A stretch of DNA of 64,000 bases from Sulfuriferula plumbiphila. Lineage in GTDB: Bacteria > Pseudomonadota > Gammaproteobacteria > Burkholderiales > Sulfuriferulaceae. Every line of letters begins with the position of its first letter. The first letter of the stretch is position 1. Of the stretch, positions 46,145-54,290 are shown piece after piece. Location of the stretch: assembly GCF_009938015.1 (NCBI RefSeq), contig NZ_AP021884.1:917501-981500 (forward strand). Reading direction: 5' to 3'. The position numbers and the translations under genes are program-made. The notes below the pieces were generated by a model, which saw only the letters and a list, made by a program, of their open reading frames with translations, had not been told where the DNA came from and did not search any database.

Positions 46145-46489
46145 TTGACGGCAAAGGCTGCTGATTTCTTTGTATCAGCTGTCAAACCAACAGTGAACGA
46201 ATTTCTTGCCACCGCTTGGGATGTTCGTCGCGGGCGGCTGGCCGCGCTGGCTGTCAGGCTGTTTGACCAGTTGCAAGCGGATGCGACGAAGCAGGCACAG
46301 CTCGCTCTCTGTTCCGAATAACAAGAAAACGCCGCGACAGTTATTCTCGTCGAAACAGATCAGCCAACTACGGCCAATGGATGGTTCGCGGTGGCGCTGG
46401 ATTGTGTGGCGCAGGTGACTGATCCGGGCAAGTGCTGCCGGACTGACTTTTTTCCAGGACAAATACCCTCTGCAACGGCGCTGCCCTGA
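46145..46489 (+). pseudogene. Interrupted reading frame of unknown family
   Basis: The gap between tRNA-Arg and the GGDEF-EAL gene holds a frame of 115 codons from a TTG, broken once by TAA at 46319. Before it the translation is AKAADFFVSAVKPTVNEFLA and AWDVRRGRLAALAVRLFDQL. After it comes ENAATVILVETDQPTTANGW. Both halves have protein-like composition and share one frame, suggesting a gene with a nonsense mutation. A minus-strand frame at 46175-46462 (MSWKKVSPAALARISHLRH) is an alternative. The rest of 45987-46502 shows nothing else. Confidence 0.3.
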
Positions 46490-46502
46490 TACATATCCAG
46501 GC

Positions 46503-49010
46503 TCAGGGATTTACCACAAAACTTAAATTCCAGCTCTCGCCCAGCATTTGGGTGATCACCCCAGCGGTGACCGGTCTGCTGAAATAATAGCCCTGCATCA
46601 GATCGCACTGGCGCGAGCGCAGAAACGTCAGCTGTTCGTTGGTTTCCACTCCCTCGGCGATGGTTTTCATGCCGAGGCTGCGCGCCATGGCGATGATGGC
46701 GCTTACAATCGCCGCGTCGTTCGGGTCGGTGTAGATGTCGCGCACAAACGACTGGTCGATCTTGATGGCGTTAATCGGAAAGCGCTTCAGATAGCTTAAT
46801 GAGGAATAGCCGGTGCCGAAGTCGTCGATGGAAATGGCGATGCCCAGGGCGTTTAATTCATGGAGCATGGGGATGGACGCCTGGGTGTCCTGGATCAGCG
46901 TGCTTTCGGTGATTTCCAGTTCCAGCAGGTCAGGAGCCAGGCCGGTTTGCGCCAGTACCTGGGTGACGGTTTGCACCAGATTCTTCTGCGCGAACTGGCG
47001 TCCTGACAGGTTGACTGCGATGGGCAGGGCAGGCAGTCCTGCCGTCTGCCATGCCTTGCTCTGGGCGCAGGCGGTGCGCAACACCCACTCGCCGATGGGA
47101 ACGATCAAGCCGGTTTTCTCGGCCAGGGGAATGAATTCGGCGGGAGAAATCATCCCCAGTTCCGGGTGCTGCCAGCGCAGCAACGCTTCCATCCCGCATA
47201 CCTGGCCGGTGACGAGGTTCACCTGCGGCTGATAATGCAGCTGCAATTCCCCGCGCTCCAGCGCGTGGTGGAGCGCGTTATCCAGAATCAGGTGCTGCAG
47301 GGCCTTGGCGTTCATCTCGGCAGTGTAAAACCGGTAGGCGTCACCACCCATGTCCTTACTGCGGTTCAATGCGATGGCGGCATTTTTCAGCAGGCCATCC
47401 GAGGTGGGGTCATCAAACGGGTAGACTGCAATGCCGATACTGGCGGTAAGGAATAATTCATGTCCATCGATACGGAATGGCGCCTTGAAACTGTGCAGAA
47501 TTTTTTGGGTGCAATCGTTCACGTCGTCGAGCTGCGCGAGGTCGGTGAAGATCAGCGCGAATTCGTCGCCACCCGGGCGAGCGATGGTGTCATCGGCGCG
47601 TACATTTTCCTGGAGACGTTCGGCGACCGCCTGCAGCAGCGTATTACCCACCTCGTGGCCGAGGGTGTCGTTGATGGTTTTGAAACGGTCGAGGTTGAGA
47701 TACATCGCAGCCACCAGCCGCTCATGGCGCTGGGCTTCGAGGATCGCCACTTCCAGGCGGTCGGTGTAGAGCGCGCGATTGGGCAGCCCGGTCAGGCTAT
47801 CGTGAGTGGCGAGGTGCAGCAGCTGCGCCTCGTGGTGCTTGCGTTCCGAAACGTCGCGCATGATGGTGGAGAAAAAATCAAGGCTTCCATCCGGGTGCCT
47901 GTGTGCAACGATGACCGCTGAAACCGGGATTTCTTCCCCGTTGCGGTTGAGCAATGCACACTCCCCGCTCCATACGCCGTCACGCAAGGCTGTCGGGATG
48001 CCCTTGCCGGTCACCATATCCGCCGCCCAGGGAGGAAGATAATCCCGGATGCGCGTGGCGGAGATGTCCTCGATCAGGGCGATGCCCAGCATGTTGCGCC
48101 CGGCCCGGTTCACAAACGAGACCTTGCCATCCTTGCCGAATATGCCAATAAAATCGATGGCGGAATCAATGATGGCGGTGAGTTGCACTCGTGTATTTTC
48201 GGCCAGTTTGCGTTCGCTGATGTCGCGTGTGATGGAAAGCAATGAAGTAGTGCCGTCCATTTGATTGACCAGGGGAGCAGCGTGCGTTTCCAGCCAGCGG
48301 CGGCGACCTTTGAAACCAATGATTTCGAATTCGAGGATGCCTTTGTTGCCGGCCAGCACGCTGCGGGCTAAATCCTGGAAAGACCGCCGATACTCGGGCA
48401 CGAGCATATCGATCAGTTTTTTCCCCAGGACTTGCTCGGTCGAGTCGGCTTCGAGCATCATCAGCCCGGAACTATTCATGAACTGCAGGCGGCCATCTGC
48501 GTCGATGATTTTGACGCACTCGGGTTCGGTGTCGATGATGGCGCGCAGCCGGGATTCGCTCTCGCGCAGGGCATTCTCCGCTACTTGCAGAAGCTGTCGC
48601 TGCTCGGCCCGCGCCAAAATCGAACGCACCCGAGTGGGAAGCAGGGCATAGTGCCGGGGGGTTTTGAGCACATAGTCATCCAGTCCTGCCTGCATCGCCT
48701 CCACAGCGATTTCTTCGCTGCCGGTGCCGGTGAACATGATCACCGGGCATTCCGGCAGTGCCGCCTTGACCCTGCGCAGAACGGCTAATCCGTCGCTCCA
48801 GCGCAATTGATAGTCGGTAATCACGAGGTCGAGATCGCCCACCTCAATGCGCCGCATGAATTCATCCATGTCGGTGACAAACTCGGTCTGCAGCTCGGGA
48901 AATTCAAGCTGCAGCGCGCGTGTGGCCAGCACGCGATCGTCCGGGTTGTCATCGACCAGCAGGCATTTCAGGGTGGCCTGTTTCGCTCCTTTCATTCCCA
49001 TATCACTCAC
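46503..49010 (-). CDS. REC-PAS-PAS-GGDEF-EAL c-di-GMP protein
   Basis: The 835-residue cytoplasmic protein has an N-terminal receiver domain (CLLVDDNPDD; phospho-acceptor Asp66 in LVITDYQLRWSDG), two PAS domains (~150-265 and ~275-390), a GGDEF domain (HDSLTGLPNRALYTDRLEVA, then IARPGGDEFALIFTDL) and an EAL domain (VCGMEALLRWQHPELGMISP, SIDDFGTGYSSLSYLKRFPI). GGDEF makes and EAL breaks c-di-GMP; both key motifs are intact. It is the last gene of a three-gene operon with a response regulator and a histidine kinase, so its receiver is likely served by that kinase. Confidence 0.95.
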   Translation of the reverse strand: MSDMGMKGAKQATLKCLLVDDNPDDRVLATRALQLEFPELQTEFVTDMDEFMRRIEVGDLDLVITDYQLRWSDGLAVLRRVKAALPECPVIMFTGTGSEEIAVEAMQAGLDDYVLKTPRHYALLPTRVRSILARAEQRQLLQVAENALRESESRLRAIIDTEPECVKIIDADGRLQFMNSSGLMMLEADSTEQVLGKKLIDMLVPEYRRSFQDLARSVLAGNKGILEFEIIGFKGRRRWLETHAAPLVNQMDGTTSLLSITRDISERKLAENTRVQLTAIIDSAIDFIGIFGKDGKVSFVNRAGRNMLGIALIEDISATRIRDYLPPWAADMVTGKGIPTALRDGVWSGECALLNRNGEEIPVSAVIVAHRHPDGSLDFFSTIMRDVSERKHHEAQLLHLATHDSLTGLPNRALYTDRLEVAILEAQRHERLVAAMYLNLDRFKTINDTLGHEVGNTLLQAVAERLQENVRADDTIARPGGDEFALIFTDLAQLDDVNDCTQKILHSFKAPFRIDGHELFLTASIGIAVYPFDDPTSDGLLKNAAIALNRSKDMGGDAYRFYTAEMNAKALQHLILDNALHHALERGELQLHYQPQVNLVTGQVCGMEALLRWQHPELGMISPAEFIPLAEKTGLIVPIGEWVLRTACAQSKAWQTAGLPALPIAVNLSGRQFAQKNLVQTVTQVLAQTGLAPDLLELEITESTLIQDTQASIPMLHELNALGIAISIDDFGTGYSSLSYLKRFPINAIKIDQSFVRDIYTDPNDAAIVSAIIAMARSLGMKTIAEGVETNEQLTFLRSRQCDLMQGYYFSRPVTAGVITQMLGESWNLSFVVNP

Positions 49011-49467
49011 CCCTGGACAGGTGAATATCCGGCTTTTCGTTGAGAATCAGCCAATACAGCCCCAGGACCTTGACCATTTCCAGCAGCTTGTCGAACGCCA
49101 CTGGCTTGATCAGGTAGGAGTTCGCCCCCAAATCATAGGCACGCCCGACGTCCAGGCTTTCCTTGGAAGAGGTCAAGACCACCACCGGCAGGCGCTGGAG
49201 ACCGGGTTGCCGGCGCAGCCACTCCAGCACTTCAAGGCCGGATTTGCGCGGCAGCTTCAGATCCAGCAGCACGAGCGCGGGTAACGGGTAGCGATTGCGG
49301 TCGGCGTATTGGCCCTGGCCGGAAAGGTAGGCGACCGCCGCTTCGCCGTCTTGCATCACCTGCAGCGGATTGGCCAGATTCGACTTGTCCTTGGCGCGAC
49401 GGAATAGCATCACGTCGTTGGGGTCGTCTTCCACCAGCAATAGCGTTGACAGCGTTACATTCATCAT
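49003..49467 (-). CDS. Stand-alone response regulator (Rcp1/CheY-like)
   Basis: The 154-residue protein is a single receiver domain: LLLVEDDPNDVMLFRRA with the acidic pair, phospho-acceptor Asp69 in LVLLDLKLPRKSG, VVVLTSSKE with the conserved Thr, and YLIKPVAFDKLLEMV with the Lys. Such Rcp1-like regulators often pair with PAS-type kinases. Its gene overlaps the kinase gene by 4 bases and the GGDEF-EAL gene by 8, so the three are co-translated. It has no output domain and probably works as a phosphate shuttle or by protein contact. Confidence 0.94.
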   Translation of the reverse strand: MMNVTLSTLLLVEDDPNDVMLFRRAKDKSNLANPLQVMQDGEAAVAYLSGQGQYADRNRYPLPALVLLDLKLPRKSGLEVLEWLRRQPGLQRLPVVVLTSSKESLDVGRAYDLGANSYLIKPVAFDKLLEMVKVLGLYWLILNEKPDIHLSRGE

Positions 49468-50918
49468 CCCCCCCCTTTTTCCGGCAGATCTATCCAGAAT
49501 CGGCTGCCTTTACCCTCTTGCGATACCACACCCGCGCTGCCGCCCATACGCTCCATTCCCTTCCTCACGATGGCGAGTCCGATGCCAGTGCCGGGGTAAG
49601 TTTCTATACCGTGCAAACGCTCGAAGACGCGGAAGATGCGCTCTTCATGTTCGGCGGGGATGCCGATACCATTGTCTTCCACCCACAAGCGCACCCCGTT
49701 CCCATACGATTCAACCCATACCCGCACTTGTGGCGCCACACCGGGTGCGACGAATTTGATGGCGTTGGATAACAGGTTGGTGATCACTTGTACCAGGGTC
49801 GGGCGATGCCCGAGTACCTCAGGCAGTGGTTCAATGACCGAAATCGCGGCTTGGTGCGCGGCGATCTGTACCTCAAGCTGGGATGTGGCCTCGGCCACAA
49901 TTTTGGACAAACTGACCGGCTTCGGACTGAGTTCGCTGCGGCTCAGCTGGCTGTAGGCCAGCAAATCCTGGATCAGGATGTCCATGCGGCTGGCTGCGGC
50001 GACAATGCGCTGCGCAAAATCCTGGCCTGCCGGGTCGAGCTGTGCTGCATAGTCTTCCTGCAGCGCCTGAGTGAAACCCTGGATGGCGCGCAATGGAGCG
50101 CGCAGGTCATGGGAAACCGAGTAGCTGAAGGCTTCCATCTCATGCACCGACGCTTGCAGTTCTTCCGCCCGTTGCTGCAGTGCCACATTCAATTCGCGGA
50201 TGCTTTCTTGCGAAAATCGCAATTGGGCATTGGCCGCCTCCAGTTCTGCGGTTCGTTCGATGACGCGGCGCTCCAGATCGCTGTTGAGGGTGTGGATCTG
50301 GTGCTCCGCACGCTTGCGCTCGGTGATGTCGTAAGCGGTAGCGAGACCGACCGGCGCACCTTCGAATTCAATGGAATCGGCAGTGACCTCCAGCCAGCGT
50401 TCTTCCCCCTGTTTGGTGATGATGTTGAGTTCGTAGCAGACGGGACCGCCAGCGCCTATCAGGCGCGACACAGAACGCTGTTTGACCATCTCCTGATACT
50501 CGGGAGACACCAGTTGCCACAAATCCATGGTCAGCAATTCCTCGCGCGTATAACCGCTGTAGGCAATCGCCTTGGGGTTGACGAAACACAGGCGTCCGCC
50601 ACGATGAAGGAAGATGGCGGTAGCGATGGTCTCGGTGAGCATGCGGAAATTTCTTTCGCGCTCGCGCAGGGTGTTGGTAGCGCGCCGGGTAGCAGTAAGC
50701 CCGCGGCGCAGCAGCAAGAAAAGCACCACGGTGCTGGCCAGCACGAAGGTCCATTCCCTCAGGGTTGCCAGCCGCTCGGCGAGGTAGGGGTCGGCAACCA
50801 GTTGGTGCAGGAGGCGATCAGACAAAACTATCCATAAGGCGGAGAGCAGCAAGTAAAGCAGCGCGATGCGGAGAGGCGGGGATATCATCGCGTCATGCTC
50901 CGTCGAAGTGTCATCCAT
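49464..50918 (-). CDS. PAS-domain sensor histidine kinase
   Basis: The 484-residue membrane kinase has two membrane helices (~14-33 and ~56-72) with a short outer loop, a PAS domain (~90-203) ending in YDITERKRAEHQIH, a coiled coil, the HisKA box SYSVSHDLRAPLRAIQGFTQ with His270, and an ATPase domain (NLLSNAIKFVAPGV, VEDNGIGIPAEHEERIF, GTGIGLAIVRKGMERMGG). The layout resembles phytochrome-like/Rcp1 partner kinases without the photosensor. It heads the operon. The signal may be sensed in the PAS domain. Confidence 0.94.
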   Translation of the reverse strand: MDDTSTEHDAMISPPLRIALLYLLLSALWIVLSDRLLHQLVADPYLAERLATLREWTFVLASTVVLFLLLRRGLTATRRATNTLRERERNFRMLTETIATAIFLHRGGRLCFVNPKAIAYSGYTREELLTMDLWQLVSPEYQEMVKQRSVSRLIGAGGPVCYELNIITKQGEERWLEVTADSIEFEGAPVGLATAYDITERKRAEHQIHTLNSDLERRVIERTAELEAANAQLRFSQESIRELNVALQQRAEELQASVHEMEAFSYSVSHDLRAPLRAIQGFTQALQEDYAAQLDPAGQDFAQRIVAAASRMDILIQDLLAYSQLSRSELSPKPVSLSKIVAEATSQLEVQIAAHQAAISVIEPLPEVLGHRPTLVQVITNLLSNAIKFVAPGVAPQVRVWVESYGNGVRLWVEDNGIGIPAEHEERIFRVFERLHGIETYPGTGIGLAIVRKGMERMGGSAGVVSQEGKGSRFWIDLPEKGGG

Positions 50919-51156
50919 TCAGAAGGCAACGCGGGGATAGAGGATGGTGGTGCGGCTTTGCTCTCATGTTTTTCCCCCGACAACAAATACGGATAATAAA
51001 ACACACCACCACTGAGTATTTCCAAGACTTTGAATTTAAATATACTTCATTCCGGCTGCCGGCGATAGCGTGGACGTCAATGACAAGCACCGGCAACAGC
51101 AGCCGGTTGGCCAGTCGCCGCCCGTTGTCCCTGGATGACGCCGCGCCCGGTGTTCG

Positions 51157-52941
51157 TCAGTGTTGCAGCGTGCCGTAGAGTTTGGCGTAGAGCCCAGCGC
51201 CGCGTAGCAGCTCGGTGTGCGCACCTTCCTCGATGATCTGGCCGCCGTCGAACACGTAAACGCGGTCGGCCTGCTTCACCGCAGACAGGCGGTGGGCAAT
51301 GATGAGGGTGGTGCGGTGTTTCAGGAAATCATGCAGCGCCGCGTGCAGCCGGGCTTCGGTAGCGGCGTCCAGCGCGGAGGTGGCCTCGTCGAGGATCGCC
51401 ACCTTGGGATCGGCGAGGATCATGCGCGCGATGGCCAGGCGCTGGCGCTGTCCGCCCGACAGGCGCACGCCCTGGCGGCCGACGATGGTATCCAGTCCGC
51501 CGGGCATGGCCTGCACGGTGTCGGCCAGTTGCGCTACTGCCAGCGCCCGCCACAGCGCCGCTTCATCCATGTCGCGGCCCAGGGTCAGGTTCATGCGCAC
51601 GCTGCCGTTGAACAGCGCCGGGTGTTGCAGCACGGTGGCGACGTTCTCGCGCACCACGTCGAGGCCGATTTCGGTGATGGGCACGCCATCGAACAACACA
51701 CTGCCGGTTTGCGTCTGATACAGCCCCAGGATGACCTGCACCAGAGTGGATTTGCCGCCGCCGGAAGCGCCTACCAGCGCGACTTTTTCGCCCGCTTGTA
51801 TGTTCAGGCTGACGCCGTTCAATACCTCGTTTTCGCCATAGCGGAAGTGCACGTCATGCACGGCCAGGCCCACGGTGTGTTTGTCAGCAAAAGGGTTGTG
51901 CAGGTGCGGATACTGCGGTTCATCCTTGAGGGCGAGCAGGTGGTTGATGCGTGCCAGTGCGGCCCTGGCGCCGAACCACGCGTACTGGATGCCAAGGATG
52001 TCCTGCACCGGCCCCATCATGAACCACAGGTAGCCGAACACTGCCATCATCTCGCCGATGCTCAAGTTGGAGTACACCACCAACAGCATGCTCACGCCGC
52101 GAAAAATATCGAAGCCGAACAGGAACACCAGAAACGACGCCCGGTTTGCCGCGTCGCTTTGCCACGAAAACGCAGCGGCGCGGGTACGGATGTCCTGCGC
52201 CCGCTCCATTACCCTTGCCAGGTAGTAGCGTTCGCGGTTGACGGCGCGGATCTGCTGGATCGCGTCCAGGGTTTCGGTGAGCGCTTGCTGGAACAGTTCG
52301 AACGCACTGTTCTCGAAGCGTTTGAGGTCTTTCACCTTCTTGCCCAGCACCATGGTGAAGTAAATCACCAGCGGATTGAGCAGCAGGATGAACAGCGCCA
52401 GCTGCCAATGCATCCACAACAGCACTACGGTCACGCCGATGAGCGAGAGCACTGCCACCACGAACTTGGCCACAGTCGCGCCGATGAAATCGTCCACCGC
52501 GTTCAGATCCACTACAAAATGCGAGGCCACCGTGCCGCTGCCCAGGGTTTCGTATTCGGACAGGGCGATGCGTGACAGCCGCGTCAGCATCTGGCGGCGC
52601 AGGCGGTAGGTCACGTCCTTGGCGATCAGAGTGAACTCGCGGCTCTGCCATACGCCTGCCAGCATGGCGCTCAGCCGCAACACCAGCGTGGCGATGAGCA
52701 CCGCGCCGATATACAGCAGCGGCCCGTGCCAGGCGACGGGAAAGTGCTGGTCGATAAAGTGGGTCAGTGCGCCCGGTTTGTGCAGCAATACCTGATCCAC
52801 CAACAGCGGCAGCAACAGCGGAATCGGCACGCTGGCGGCAGCTGCAAACAACGCGACCAGATTGGCAACCAGCAGCGCGCGTTTGTGCTCGCGGGCGATG
52901 CCGAGCACGTAAGACCAGGTGTAGGTTGGCGGAGGAGGCAT
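51157..52941 (-). CDS. ABC exporter, fused membrane and ATPase domains
   Basis: The 594-residue half-transporter has six membrane helices (~20-330). The nucleotide-binding domain follows: KVALVGASGGGKSTLVQVIL (Walker A), RLSGGQRQRLAIARMILADP (signature), KVAILDEATSALDAATEARL (Walker B) and LIIAHRLSAVKQADRVYVFD (H-loop). It belongs to the MsbA/multidrug-type exporters and would work as a homodimer. Substrate (lipid, peptide or drug) unknown. It stands alone between the kinase operon and the DUF4010 gene. Confidence 0.93.
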   Translation of the reverse strand: MPPPPTYTWSYVLGIAREHKRALLVANLVALFAAAASVPIPLLLPLLVDQVLLHKPGALTHFIDQHFPVAWHGPLLYIGAVLIATLVLRLSAMLAGVWQSREFTLIAKDVTYRLRRQMLTRLSRIALSEYETLGSGTVASHFVVDLNAVDDFIGATVAKFVVAVLSLIGVTVVLLWMHWQLALFILLLNPLVIYFTMVLGKKVKDLKRFENSAFELFQQALTETLDAIQQIRAVNRERYYLARVMERAQDIRTRAAAFSWQSDAANRASFLVFLFGFDIFRGVSMLLVVYSNLSIGEMMAVFGYLWFMMGPVQDILGIQYAWFGARAALARINHLLALKDEPQYPHLHNPFADKHTVGLAVHDVHFRYGENEVLNGVSLNIQAGEKVALVGASGGGKSTLVQVILGLYQTQTGSVLFDGVPITEIGLDVVRENVATVLQHPALFNGSVRMNLTLGRDMDEAALWRALAVAQLADTVQAMPGGLDTIVGRQGVRLSGGQRQRLAIARMILADPKVAILDEATSALDAATEARLHAALHDFLKHRTTLIIAHRLSAVKQADRVYVFDGGQIIEEGAHTELLRGAGLYAKLYGTLQH

Positions 52942-52971
52942 GTCGTTAGCTTTTACGGAGCAAGTGCATTA

Positions 52972-53007
52972 GACAGGATTTTTCAGGATTCACAGGATGA
53001 TCCTGTC
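52972..53007. repeat. ACAGGAT-type short repeat cluster
   Basis: GACAGGAT (52972-52979), CAGGATT (52984-52990), ACAGGAT (52992-52998) and the inverted ATCCTGTC (53000-53007) lie within 36 bases between two genes. Outer and inner copies can form hairpins. ACAGGATT-type iterations are often seen between genes of environmental proteobacteria. Confidence 0.6.
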
Positions 53008-53021
53008 CAATTGGTTTGGAA

Positions 53022-54218
53022 TTATGCGTGGAAAGCTGCCCATGCCACCCCCGTGCCCACAGCGATGGACAGCATGCCCACAGCGGTTTTGCGCGCCAGC
53101 AGCCCTCCGCCCACAAATAGCGTCAGGCCGGATTTGAATGCCATATTGGCGATGAAGGCCAGTGTCACCGCCGTCACCACCTGGTTCTGCGCCAGCTTGC
53201 CCAGCTCGAACAGGCGCAGGCTGGAGAGGGTGATGGCGTCCACGTCGGTGAGGCCAGACGCCAGCGCCACCGCGTACAGGCCCTGGCTGCCGGCATAGTC
53301 GGAAAGCCACGCGGCAGCGAACAGTACCGCCGCGTAGAGCAGGCCGAAGCCCAGTGCGGTGCGTATCTCGGTGGGATTGTTGAGCGCCAGATCGGGCAAT
53401 TCGTCCGGACCGCGCAAGCCGCGCCACAGCAGCGTTGTGCCCGCCAGCCCGAACACCAGGCCGCCGCCCAGCACCGGCAACAGCGCCGGCAGCAGACGCG
53501 GCGACACCACCGCGGCGATCACACCGAGGCGCACCAGAACCACCAGATTGGCGAGCAGGATCACCACTGCGGCAACCGGGATCAGCGCCGCGTTGGCACG
53601 CGCGTGGCGGGCGAACACCAGCGTGGTGGCGGTGCTCGATACCAGGCCGCCGAGCAGCCCCATCAGGGGCGCACCGTGGCGCTGCCCGGCGATGCGCAGC
53701 GCGGTGTAGCCAGCCAGGCTGACGCCGGAAATCAGCACCACCATCCACCATATCTGATACGGATTGAGCGCACGGTAAGGACCGTAATCCTGATTCGGCA
53801 GCAGGGGCAGGATCACCAGCGACAACACCGCGAACTGCAGGAAGGAAATCAGGTCGCGCCGCGTAAGGCTGCGCGTGATGCCGTGCAGTTCAGTCTTGAA
53901 GTAGAGCAGCACGGTGGAGACGATGGCGAGCATCACCGCCAGCTGGTGGTAGCCATACCACACCAGCGCGCCCAGCCCGTAGCACAGGGCGATGGCCGCC
54001 ACCGTGGTGGTGCCGGGATCGTCCCCGAGGTCCGGGGCGCGGGCGTAAGCCGCCACCATCATGCCGCCCACCACCAGCAGGCCACCGGCCAGCACCCAGG
54101 CGGTGTCGGTTTGCTCCGACAATAAAGCCGCCAGCGTGCCGAACAGCGCCACCAGGGTGAAGGTGCGCAACCCGGCCTTGGCGCTGGGTGCGCGCTCGCG
54201 TTCCAGGCCGATCAGCAT
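53022..54218 (-). CDS. MgtC/DUF4010-family membrane protein
   Basis: The 398-residue membrane protein starts MLIGLERERAPSAKAGLRTF, the MgtC-type signature (GLERE..........GLRT). The DUF4010 part follows with about 10 further helices (GLLGGLVSSTATTLVFARHA, ALASGLTDVDAITLSSLRLF). Function is unknown; MgtC relatives act in magnesium stress. The annotated ATG is probably internal. The frame stays open upstream to the recJ stop codon (residues LEHLPAFAISLAIG), which would complete the first membrane helix, yet no ATG, GTG or TTG is present there. A rare start (CTG 54260, ATT 54275 or ATC 54290) is possible. Confidence 0.85.
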   Translation of the reverse strand: MLIGLERERAPSAKAGLRTFTLVALFGTLAALLSEQTDTAWVLAGGLLVVGGMMVAAYARAPDLGDDPGTTTVAAIALCYGLGALVWYGYHQLAVMLAIVSTVLLYFKTELHGITRSLTRRDLISFLQFAVLSLVILPLLPNQDYGPYRALNPYQIWWMVVLISGVSLAGYTALRIAGQRHGAPLMGLLGGLVSSTATTLVFARHARANAALIPVAAVVILLANLVVLVRLGVIAAVVSPRLLPALLPVLGGGLVFGLAGTTLLWRGLRGPDELPDLALNNPTEIRTALGFGLLYAAVLFAAAWLSDYAGSQGLYAVALASGLTDVDAITLSSLRLFELGKLAQNQVVTAVTLAFIANMAFKSGLTLFVGGGLLARKTAVGMLSIAVGTGVAWAAFHA

Positions 54219-54290
54219 GCCGATGGCCAGGCTGATGGCGAAGGCGGGCAGATGTTCCAGGCCGCCGTCAGTAATGGATCCGGTGTTGAT

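Noticed and set aside
46175..46462. 95-codon minus-strand frame between tRNA-Arg and the GGDEF-EAL gene
   Set aside because: Possible but unrecognised; the plus-strand frame is at least as protein-like, so it is kept only as an alternative in that entry.
49788..50837. 349-codon plus-strand frame opposite the histidine kinase
   Set aside because: No motifs, while the minus strand has a full kinase.
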